Below are positions 34,555-45,128 of a stretch of 64,000 nucleotides of DNA, one piece after another. Positions within the stretch are counted from its first letter, which is position 1. Every line of letters begins with the position of its first letter. The position numbers were made by a program, and so were the translations under genes. This DNA is from Culex pipiens pallens. Taxonomy: Eukaryota > Arthropoda > Insecta > Diptera > Culicidae. The stretch spans positions 126,131,429 to 126,195,428 of the forward strand of contig NC_068937.1 in the NCBI RefSeq assembly GCF_016801865.2, in the 5' to 3' direction. A model generated the notes under the pieces. That model saw only the letters and a program-made list of their open reading frames with translations. It was not told the DNA's origin and did not search any database.

Positions 34555-35385
34555 CAGTGGTTCTCAACCTTTTTCGTTGCATTCCCCCCTTGGCTTATAT
34601 GCAAGACCTTCTTTGAAATTGAAATTGAATAAATAACATAATTTTGGATTTAATGTTTAATAAAAGATTGATGTTTTAAAATCATGAGTAAATGAATCAT
34701 ACACAAATTTTGAATTTTTGGTTGTGAAATAAACTGAAAAACTGTAGGTTTTTCAAATTGTCTGATTCCATAAAAAATAATTGAAAAAGTTTTATTTTAA
34801 GAAGAAATTAAAGATTTAAGTATTTAAAAAAAGAGCTGAACGCAAAATAAAGATATTTAGGAATAAAAAAATAAATCATTGCTAATGATAGAAATAGCAC
34901 AACAACAAAAAACATAAAACATAAATTATAATTATCAATTTTACATAATTTTTTTTTTGTTTGGATATATTTTTTTAATTTAAGCTTTAAACTTTCAGTT
35001 TTATTATACAAGAAATTTTGTTTTATTGTTCAGCATAAACCACATCAAATTCTAAGAGAAAATTAATTCAAAAACTCACAAAAAATATTTCAAAAGTTTT
35101 TTTTTTTAAAGTGCAGCTGAGATTACGACAGCAAAAACACAAATGAATGAAATTGATCACGGTCGGCAAAATTTACCAGATTTTCAAAAATAAATCTATT
35201 TCAAAAATTTTAAAGAACTGATCAATTTTTTTTGTGATTCATATGAAAACATGAAAGATTGCTAAGAAAGTATCAGAAATGATTTATTTTATGCAAACAC
35301 GTTAAAATCTTTGAATTTCTTTTGCATCCTCATTCCCCCCCCCCCTCCACCCAGGGGGAAATTCCTCACCGGTTGAGATGCACTG
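34555..35385. mobile_element. Non-autonomous hAT-type element (8-bp TSD)
   Basis: The terminal inverted repeat CAGTGGTTCTCAACC / CAGTGCATCTCAACC (13 of 15 matching) is flanked by CTTTAAAC at 34547-34554 and TTTTAAAC at 35386-35393, 7 of 8 matching. CAGTG-type ends with an 8-bp duplication are the established signature of hAT transposons. The 831-bp interior is very AT-rich with a run of Cs near the right end and encodes no transposase. Confidence 0.8.
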
Positions 35386-35570
35386 TTTTAAACTAATTTG
35401 TCTAATAGTCTTACTGTCTTTAATTTGTCATCAAATTATGTTCAAGATAACTTAATCCGTTTTTATACTAAACTATGTTTTTATTGTAAATTATCTTCAA
35501 ATAGTCTTCAACTTGTCTGTCGATTAACTTTGAATTCTCATTATCTCATTGACTCTGTCTTGTTGTGATG

Positions 35571-36525
35571 TAGGGGAAGGTGGGGCAAGACGACCATATG
35601 GGGCAAGAGGAACAATCGCTCGCACGGCCGTATTTTTTACAATTTTGATTATTTCCAGTATGAGGAATTGTTGCTAGCAATGCAATTGGCTGATTCTACT
35701 ACCACATAACCGCCAAAACGACGTAAACGCCACGGGACATAAGATTTAATGAAGTTTTTTTCAAAACCTTTGTTTTCTTATAATATTTGGATGGTACAAA
35801 ATAAGGCTTAGGGTTCGTTTTAAGGCTCATTTTATCAAAATGCTATTTTTCCTAGATCAGTAGTGTCCCTACCAATGACTTGCACCTATTATAAAGTATG
35901 ATTTAACTTTTGGTTATTTTTGTTGAGAGCTTTTAAAAAATCTTGTTCAGGTGGGGCAAGTGTACCATATGGATTTTTAGTATGGAAAAAATTACGAATT
36001 GCTGCAACAACATATTTTATTGGGAAAAAAATACATAAAAGTACTTAAAAACTGATAAACAATTGTTAAAAAAAATTGTCCATACAAATATAATGATATT
36101 ATGAAAATTTCCTTTTTATCAACTTAGTAATAATTTTTTTTCGTAAAAACGATCAAATTTTTAGTAAAATATTATTATTTAATCTAAAAATGAAAGAAAC
36201 GTTTCAAATACATTCTAATCTGATGTGTCTAAGTGATAACAGTTCAATTGTTAGCAAATTAACATGTTGTTTCATGCATTGTTCCTCTTGCCCCAACGGG
36301 TTGTTCGTCTTGCCCCACTAGTTGAGAAGAACGTACGGAAAATCAAAATTTTTAAAATCAATTTTTTACATTAAAAAACAGGATTTTTTAAAAACTTGTT
36401 CTATCAAAGTCTTAGTCAAGACCTGGAATAAGATGATTATAAAAAAATCCAACAGATTTTTCAACTTTTTAATGGCTTATAACGAGCATTTCCTTAGCTT
36501 GTTACACTTGCCCCACTTTCCCCTA
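35571..36525. mobile_element. TAGGGGAAGGTGGGGCAAG-ended element, copy 1
   Basis: TAGGGGAAGGTGGGGCAAG at the left is inverted as CTTGCCCCACTTTCCCCTA at the right. The 955-bp interior matches the element at 50964-52204 in the opposite orientation. The motif GGGGCAAGAGGAACAAT (or its inverse) appears near both ends. TA forms the edge on both sides, consistent with a TA target duplication. No open frame of note. Confidence 0.75.
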
Positions 36526-36700
36526 TTATACTTTTATTCTATTTTATTTTTTTTTCAAATTGTCTTCAAGCTGTCTCATAATTGCCTTAAAGTTTTTTTT
36601 TTTGATTATCGTCAATTTTAATGACTTTTTCTTAAAATAATTTTAAAACGGTTTAAAGACGATTCGTGAAAACTTTTACATTACCTCCAAACTGTCTCCG

Positions 36701-39051
36701 AAGGACCACTGTTGCACTTCCTAAGCAAAAACGCACAATTCGCCGTGCTTACCGGGGCACCGCATTTGATGGGTGATTTGGGACCTTTTCTCCGAATCGA
36801 TTTTCCCGCACTAGTTTCCTCCCACCGAGCCGAGAGAGAGCCAATTTGATGCCAATTCTGGGTGAATTGGTCTTTTGATTGAAAATCACTCGGAGGGCGT
36901 CCGAACGATTTGGTTTATTTTCTCGAATTTCAGCCGATTTGAATTCAAATGGGCGTGAATTAAACATTTCTTTAAAATGCTGTGCTCGTCGGATTTGCTG
37001 CGGTTTATTCAAATAGCAATAATTGAAACACATATGCGCGTTGATTGCAAAATGGGGTTTTTGCACGGTAATTGAGTTTCGATCGGGTCGAAATCGATAT
37101 CGGGGCGAATGAAATAATGTGTTTAATTTTGTTATTCAGTATGTGCAAAGAGTATGAGAAAAGGTGGTTAAAGTGTAAATATGTGCTTTATCATTCTCAA
37201 TTTGCAATTTACCAGGTCAACTGGTTGAATGCAAACTGTTGTTTACGATTGGTTGACCACGGTTTATCGAGTTATTAGCAGATTACGGCCAATGGAATTT
37301 GTCATTAATTTGTTAAATTGTTAAATTGAATGCGGTATTGTTTGAAGACTTATTATAATACGCTTTGAAGAATTTCAGTTAATTATTCATGGTTAAGGTC
37401 ACACTGAAAGAGTTATTTAGAAATATAAAAAAAAAACAAATGAGATGTGTGAGAAATCAGAGCTTAAATAAAAATATGTCGGTATTAAAAATTAGTTATG
37501 AGAAATGAGCAAAGATAAATAAGAAATGTTCGTTATACGAAATCGTCAATCTGCTTCGTTACTCACAGTAATGCGTAAATTTTCCAAAAGTGAACAACAA
37601 AAAAGCTGTCCATTCTAATTTGCCTAGATCTCCGGCACGTCCATGAGATTCGCGAATTGCAAATTGAAACCGACAGCCTATTTCTGGCTTTACCTAGGAA
37701 ATCCATTCTCACGCTATTCCCTGGATGGATTTGATGGAAAAAAAACCCCGAGCTGTGCTAACTTCTTGACAGGATGAAGAACATGTGAAACGAGAGACGT
37801 AAGGATTCCAGCATTCCTCCGGGAAGTTTAAGCCAATTTACAAGTATTGGATCACTTTCCGTCGCTTCCACAGAAGCTTTTGAACGGTTTCAACCTCATA
37901 CTTCGAAGGGACAAACTTCGTTTCGCTTCGTCCTAATCTCACTTTATTATTAAAACGCTGCCATCTGTCTCGTGGAACGCGACTTTTTTCCTCCACCCGA
38001 GGAAAGGAAAATCCCCCGGAAAAGCCACTTGATCCCTTAACTTTTCTTCGTTCTCGCTCGCAACCATCGGACACGTTCCGAGAAACAGCTTTTGAAGATA
38101 CAATTTATTTTGACCTTCTGACTCTCAAGTTCTGGCTCACATTCTGTCGGGGGGGTCGGTCGTCAGTCGTTTTGAGCAGATTAAATGCGGAGGGTTCTTT
38201 TTCCTTCTCCTTTCAGCAGGGTACAACTTTGAAACTGGATTAGGCGATTCGGGCGGGAGAAGGAAGTTGTTTTGGACAAAGTTCGGTTGGCCAGAACTGG
38301 GGTCCTCTTATGCAACGCAGATAAACTCTGCTCGAAACAGAAATTCTCAAAAGACTGCGGGGGAAGAAACTTCAAAAAAGGCTAGATTCCGTGGCAGGTT
38401 CTTTATTTTCGAATTATAACAACTTTTTCTCCCTCCTAGGTCCAGTCTCCTGCCGGGAAGGACGATTTGCTCTGCGTCGACGTGTTGCTGTCTTCATTTT
38501 TTCGAGCAGAAGCGGGCTAGGTTAGGGTCGGGACACTATTTAGCAGGTCAATGGACGTGACCTTCTGTGGTGTGTTTGTGGCTCATTGGTTGGTCATTTT
38601 CACCGGAAAAGGTGCCATCTGGGGGGATAGCGTAGGATAAGCTGTGCACGATCAGAAATTTTCGATTGAAAATAAAATGAAAACTTGAGACAAATATTAA
38701 AAATAAAACAAAAATTAAAATTTAAGTCTAATTCAACATGCTCTGAGTTATTCCCAGAATATACTTTTTATTCAAGCACACATTGAAACCCACTTGACAA
38801 ACACCTTTATTCAATGATTTCGCAAGCCCCGTGAGTTCAGACATCGATGCCGAGACACCCACGTAATATGAAAAGGATGCTTTCAGACTGTGTGGGTTGT
38901 GGGAATTTGTTCTATTCTACGGTGTAGATTTGTAGGGGAATTTGGGGTCGCTTTATTTTTATTTTTTTCCAAAATACTGATTTCTGAACTCTCACGTCTC
39001 ATTTTAAGTTTCAGTCAAATTACAACTGCAAATTTCCGATTTTATTAAAAA
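36701..39051. other. Noncoding DNA
   Basis: GC-richer than the flanking repeat field. The frames at 36.7-38.4 kb are short and show no domain. No repeat structure recognised. It ends at the edge of the 9-mer array. Confidence 0.35.
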
Positions 39052-40858
39052 AAATGACAAAATTGACAAAATCGACAAAATTGACAAAATTGACAAAATT
39101 GACAAAATTGACAAAATTGACAAAATTGACAAAATTGACAAAATTGACAAAATTGACAAAATTGACAAAATTGACAAAATTGACAAAATTGACAAAATTG
39201 ACAAAATTGACAAAATTGACAAAATTGACAAAATTGACAAAATTGACAAAATTGACAAAATTGACAAAATTGACAAAATTGACAAAATTGACAAAATTGA
39301 CAAAATTGACAAAATTGACAAAATTGACAAAATTGACAAAATCGACAAAATTGACAAAATTGACAAAATTGACAAAATTGACAAAATTGACAAAATTAAC
39401 AAAATTAACAAAATTGACAAAATTGACAAAATTGACAAAATTGACAAAATTTACAAAATTTACAAAATTTACAAAATTGACAAAATTTACAAAATTGACA
39501 AAATTGACAAAATTGACAAAATTGAAAAAATTGACAAAATTGACAAAATTGACAAAATTGACAAAATTGACAAAATTGACAAAATTGACAAAATTGACAA
39601 AATTGACAAAATTGACAAAATTGACAAAATTGACAAAATTGACAAAATTGACAAAATTGACAAAATTGACAAAATTGACAAAATTGACAAAATTGACAAA
39701 ATTGACAAAATTGACAAAATTGACAAAATTGACAAAATTGACAAAATTGACAAAATTGACAAAATTGACAAAATTGACAAAATTGACAAAATTAACAAAA
39801 TTAACAAAATTGACAAAATTGACAAAATTGACAAAATTGACAAAATTTACAAAATTTAAAAAATTGACAAAATTTACAAAATTTACAAAATTGACAAAAT
39901 TGACAAAATTGACAAAATTGAAAAAATTGACAAAATTGACAAAATTGACAAAATTGACAAAATTGACAAAATTGACAAAATTGACAAAATTGACAAAATT
40001 GACAAAATTGACAAAATTGACAAAATTGACAAAATTGACAAAATTGACAAAATTGACAAAATTGACAAAATTGACAAAATTGACAAAATTGACAAAATTG
40101 ACAAAATTGACAAAATTGACAAAATTGACAAAATTGACAAAATTGACAAAATTGACAAAATTGACAAAATTGACAAAATTGACAAAATTGACAAAATTGA
40201 CAAAATTGACAAAATTGACAAAATTGACAAAATTGACAAAATTGACAAAATTGACAAAATTGACAAAATTGACAAAATTGACAAAATTGACAAAATTGAC
40301 AAAATTGACAAAATTGACAAAATCGACAAAATTGACAAAATTGACAAAATTGACAAAATTGACAAAATTGACAAAATTGACAAAATTGACAAAATTAACA
40401 AAATTGACAAAATTGACAAAATTGACAAAATTGACAAAATTTACAAAATTTACAAAATTGACAAAATTTACAAAATTGACAAAATTGACAAAATTGACAA
40501 AATTGACAAAATTGACAAAATTGACAAAATTGACAAAATTGACAAAATTGACAAAATTGACAAAATTGACAAAATTGACTAAATTGACAAAATTGACAAA
40601 ATTGACAAAATTGACAAAATTGACAAAATTGACAAAATTGACAAAATTGACAAAATTGACAAAATTGACAAAATTGACAAAATTGACAAAATTGACAAAA
40701 TTGACAAAATTGGCAAAATTGACAAAATTGACAAAATTGACAAAATTGACAAAATTGACAAAATTGACAAAATTGACAAAATTGACAAAATCAACAAAAT
40801 TGACAAAATTTACAAAATTGACAAAATTGAAAAAAATTGAAAAAAATGACAAAATTTA
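39052..40858. repeat. 9-bp satellite array (ATTGACAAA)n, array 1
   Basis: About 200 copies of ATTGACAAA with point variants (ATTAACAAA, ATTTACAAA, ATCGACAAA, ATTGAAAAA). Because the unit is a multiple of three, several frames on both strands stay open for hundreds of codons as LTK, NFV or SIL repeats; these are not genes. Variant clusters recur at 39395, 39791 and 40394, spacings of 396 and 603 bases (44 and 67 units), pointing to block duplication within the array. Confidence 0.97.
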
Positions 40859-43069
40859 CACACAAAAATATATGAAAAGCCTAGCTGCTGTAAACTAGGC
40901 AGTTTTCCCAAGAAATTCTCTTTAATTAATGTCAATTATTTTGAGTAATCCTTTTATTGAATATAAACTGGTTTAAAATTCCTATTACTTCCCATTTCTT
41001 ATGTGTTAAAAGTATTTATTTTTGCAATTCCATTGTAAATTACTTACTTTTGCTGTTATTCTCAAATGCTTTTTGCCTCAAAAATAACTAAATGAAAAAG
41101 GAATACTTCTCGATGCAAGGTCTGATGCTATAATGTTGGACTTTTCAGCATTCGTATTGAAAAGTAATACTTTTACATTTTGATTTGAACAGTGAATTGA
41201 CTATACAAATGGACTTTTGGCTTTGACTCCCGTTCAAAAGTTTTTTTTTTTGGATTTGCAAAAATGTTGTTGGGAAACTTGTCCTTTTCAGTACTCACTG
41301 CAGAAAAAATCTTCTTTTTGCAAGTTGTGGCATAATTTACTATTATTTTACAGTTTTTTTTTACAGTTTTTGGTTTTGATTTCTTACATTTTCGCCTTCT
41401 TTTTAATTATAATTTCAAAGTTACAACTTATTTGTTTACATGTACACCTCATTTTGAACCCCATTTTCTCCTAAGATTCCCATTCAGTTTGAAATGTTTC
41501 CTTTTCTCCCTTTTTTTCGACGAATGATTCCACTTGTCATGTAGCATCATCATCACTCTTCGGGTGAACGCGCCGAAGATATCTTCCACATTCAAATCAC
41601 TTAAGATGTCTCTCAATCTTGAGAGTTTTTTTTACATCTTCCTAAAATGCCAACAAGATTGCAAGGAGGTTTCGGATTTGGTAATCGATGAATCGTGCCA
41701 ATGTTTAGTTTTACCTTTTTTGTATTTCCGCTCGAAATTATTGCTGCCAATTATTTAAAAGTAACTTTAAAAGCAGTTTGCTTCAGCACAAAACGGCTAC
41801 TTATAACCATTGAGAGTCGTTCACTTCAAAGCGTCCTCTGGTTTGAGGGTGGTATGTGAATTGCCATGAAAGTGACCTTTTCAAGCAGGATTTCTCTTGT
41901 GTGTGCCCCATTTCATTTAGCAGCTTCAAAGGGGTGCACCGACCGACAAGTACTGTGTGCAAGTAACCTGTGCAAGTGCACCGCTAGAAAAAAAACTGTT
42001 GAACAATAAATAATTACAACTATTAAAAGTTTAGGAAGAATCAAATGTAAATAAATATAATAGAAAGTTAAAATAAAAACAAATTAAACCATACATCAAA
42101 TTTATAACAGTGCCAACATTTCAAACCAAAGGATGGGTTTGACACGAAACAAATGTGGGCGAAGAACATAAAAAGAGTGAGTCGGTTCTTCTATGTGGCA
42201 CCAGCAGAGGAGCTGCTGCAAAAGGGTTGACGTTTTGCGCTTCGTTGAGATTCTATTTTTTAACCCACCCAGGTGCAACACCGAGTGCAACAACTTTGTA
42301 GAATTTACGGTGGCATGCCTTCGAGGACCTTTTTGTTTTACTCAAAAGAGCATCATTCTTCATGAAAATAGATTTTTGCTGTTGTGTTGCCCACAAAGTT
42401 TTTCACGTATTTTTTCAAGGTCAAAACAGCAACAAAAATATTTAAAAGCGTACAAAAAAGAACATCCAACTGATGAAAATACTGTCATCAACAGCCATAC
42501 TCCCAAATTCTCTTAAATCATCAAACATTTTGATGGAGAAACCGCAAAAACATCAGACAGAGCACATTTCAGCATTTTCCATCAACTCTTTCCAGGTGGG
42601 TTGAATTTTACCTCCCCCTTCCATCAACAGCGATTTGATGGGCAGCTCCATTTCTGGCGTTGTGGTTCCGCTTTTGACAAGTGCAAAATTAGAAATTAAA
42701 TTGAACTTTTGTTCCAAAGTCGCGATATCGAAAGTTCGTGTTTCGGAAATGTTTCCCGAAAGCGCTATGCATTATGTACCGGGCTTCTAGCGCAAAAAAC
42801 GGGGAAATAATGTACTCCGGAACAGCTCTTAAAACGCTAATTAATTAACAGTAGTAAAACACGAAACGAGCTTTCGTAACAGAGACGTGGGCGGCGGAAA
42901 GTTTTCCTCGGATTTCCCCGCGAAGGCAGTCGCGTCTCGATGGAGCGTTTTCCAGCATCCCGGGAAAACCGATACGCTGATTGCCTGGAAGTACCGTCCA
43001 ATGGGGAAAATTTGTGATGCATTAATGCTTGTTTAATTTTTTTCGTTAAATTTCTTAAATAGAGTTGTA
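40859..43069. other. Noncoding DNA
   Basis: AT-rich. A fragment near 41145-41185 (CTTTTCAGCATTCG, GAAAAGTAATACTTTT) resembles part of the hairpin repeat family at 26704. The short frames are unsupported. Confidence 0.35.
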
Positions 43070-43081
43070 TGGTTTAGTTTC

Positions 43082-43491
43082 AAACGGGCAGTGCGTGGCC
43101 GAATGGTTATGCTGTCCGCTTTGTAAGCGGATGATTCTGGGTTCGATTCCCATCTGCTCCAACCTTCCATCGGATGAGGAAGTAAAATGTCGGTCCCGGC
43201 CTTGGTTGTTGTTAGGCCGTTAAGTCATTCCTGGTGTAGGAGTCGTCTCCATGCCATAAGTACAAACAACACACCAAACCAAGCCTACTCCGGTGGAATC
43301 GCTGGCGGCGGTTGGACTCGCAATCCAAAGGTCGTCAGTTCAAACACTGGGGTGGAAGGTTCCTTGGAGTAGAAAGAGGTTTGGGTGCTCTCCCCATTCA
43401 AGCCTTCGGACTCCTAGGTTCGAGCAGAAACTTGCAATAGAGACCACAAAAGACCCGGGGGTCGTTAATGTGGATGGTTTGATTTTTTTTT
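43082..43491 (+). mobile_element. SINE with two tRNA-like modules (12-bp TSD)
   Basis: It is flanked by perfect TGGTTTAGTTTC copies at 43070-43081 and 43492-43503. The first module (about 43085-43160) has box A TGGCCGAATGG, an anticodon stem TCCGC/GCGGA with loop TTTGTAA (anticodon TGT), box B GGTTCGATTCC and an acceptor pairing GGGCAG/CTGCTC. A second module (about 43292-43360) has stem TTGGA/TCCAA and a B-box-like CAGTTCAAACACTG. The body ends in a T-rich tail. Two tRNA-like units in one SINE recall the Twin family described from Culex pipiens, though this copy is longer. Transcription would be by RNA polymerase III from the internal boxes, with transposition by a LINE in trans. Confidence 0.8.
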
Positions 43492-43503
43492 TGGTTTAGT
43501 TTC

Positions 43504-44180
43504 GAAGCATAAACTCAAATCAAGAATAAATTTTAAAAGAAATAATTTTTTTGTCAATGTTTATACAATCTTTTTTATGTTGACATTTTTTTATGAAAAC
43601 TAATTTGAACTCGAATTCAAAATGTAGCTTTACTGTACAGTCAAAAGATATAAAAAAGTAATAAAAATAATTCGAATTTTATGGCTCGTTTTTAGAATTT
43701 TAGATCAAAAGAACTCATTTGTTGCCTACTTTTTCACATCTTCAAAATAAAACCAAGTAAATTGAAATTATTATTTTGGCTTTGGTCTTTTCTTTGAAAA
43801 CAATCATATTATTTTTAAGGCCTAATTGTACATGGTAAGAAAATTCATCGTGAATGTCATGGAAACTTAGTTAAAAGCTCTAAAATTAAATTATATTAAC
43901 AGCCGCCAGTTTTGCAAAAAGTAAGAAAAATCAGTGCGAATCAGATTCGTAATCCAGCTTAAATATAAGTAGATTAAACTAATTTACCATTTGAAAAAAT
44001 GCTGTTAGTTTTGAAAAGCCGCTTGTTTTCAGTTGTCTACTGGCTTTTTTTGCAAGATTTTCGAATAGCTAAATATTTTAGATTTTTTTTAATTTTGGTT
44101 TTTCTTATCTACGTTTCTGGCTGGTTTATTTTTTTTTCAAAAATTCTTGCTAGGTTTATATATAAGGTAATGCAGATAGT
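43504..44180. other. AT-rich noncoding DNA
   Basis: Nothing recognised between the SINE and the following repeat element. Confidence 0.35.
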
Positions 44181-45128
44181 TTTTGCCTTCCTCACCTCAA
44201 TGAGGAAAGGCTATAAAATCACTCGAAAAACGAACTTCTTAACCTTCGGGAAGTCGCGTGTTTTCGCCTTTCTTACAAGTGCCCTTACAAACTGTGTACA
44301 AAGTACACGTACGCGACCTCCGGTGGGTTAATTTGACCTCCTAGACCCACCTTCATGTATACATATCGACTCAGAATCAAATTCTGAGCAAATATCTGTG
44401 CGGGTGGTTGGATGTTGATCAAAATAATTGCACTTGATTATCTCGGGACTGGCTGAACCGATTTTGTCCGTTTAGGCCTCATTCGATCCGTCTTGGAGTC
44501 GCCTAAATCACTATCTATAAATGGTGATGTTTAGTTAAGTACTTCAAAAGTTATGCTTAAAAAACGATTTTGACTAAAGTTCGGAAGATTGTAAAAAGGG
44601 TGGTTTTTGTAAGGAAACCCGTCATGTTATACATTTTTAGAAAGGTATTTGAAGAACCTTTCCAACGCGTCCAAAATGTTGAAGATCTGACCACCCTATC
44701 AAAAGTTATGGACACTTAAGTGTTTTTTATACACTTTTTTGAGGCCGGATCTCAAAAAATTTGATGAAAAAGTTGTCCGGTTCTATCATACGACCCATCG
44801 TTAGATAGGTTATCGAAAAACCTTTCCAACGAGCCCAAAAGATTGAAGATGTGACAACGCTATCAAAAGTTATGAGCAATTGTGCAAAAATATAATTTTG
44901 ACAGATGCAAAAATGTTTGAACATTGCAAAAAATCCGGCTTAGGCAGCACTAAGCTTTATGGAATCGGCCTCGTTAGCCCAAGCTTTCTTCATGTTATGG
45001 CTTTTTATGGCAGAAACGTAAGTAACGCTTCTATAGCGCTTTGTTTGCATGTATTCAGGCGCATTTGAATACAAGCAGAATGCGTTTTTAATTGATTTCA
45101 GGAGGAAGGCATCAATCACTGAGGTGGT
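44181..45128. mobile_element. TGCCTTCCTC-ended repeat element, uninterrupted copy
   Basis: It runs from TTTTTGCCTTCCTCACCTCA to GAGGAAGGCATCAATCACTG and matches 15061-18245 in reverse orientation, without the long-hairpin insertion. It contains two similar internal segments, each ending in a TATCAAAAGTTATG phrase and including CCTTTCCAACG, so the element has an internal duplication. No protein is encoded. Confidence 0.65.

Larger units (their letters stand above)
31141..36700. repeat. Degenerate short-repeat field based on AAATTGTCTTC
   Basis: Phrases such as CAAATTGTCTTCAAATTGTC and close variants recur irregularly at 31150-31330, 31640-32430, 33805-33830, 34300-34540, 35395-35560 and 36555-36700, all in the same strand sense. 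The unit is about 11-12 bp and heavily mutated. The blocks are separated by unrelated elements described separately. I infer one old minisatellite that served as landing site for later insertions. Confidence 0.6.

Noticed and set aside
39052..40858. CRISPR array
   Set aside because: Units are contiguous 9-mers with no spacers, in a eukaryotic context.
39004..40898. Very long frames (up to 614 codons) of LTK, NFV or SIL repeats
   Set aside because: Products of a 9-bp tandem repeat without stop codons; open on both strands at once. Same for 61580-62572 and 63448-63995.
43085..43160. Functional tRNA-Thr (anticodon TGT)
   Set aside because: The module lies at the head of a 410-bp unit with a second tRNA-like module and a 12-bp target duplication, and the acceptor stem has a mismatch; a SINE explains it better.
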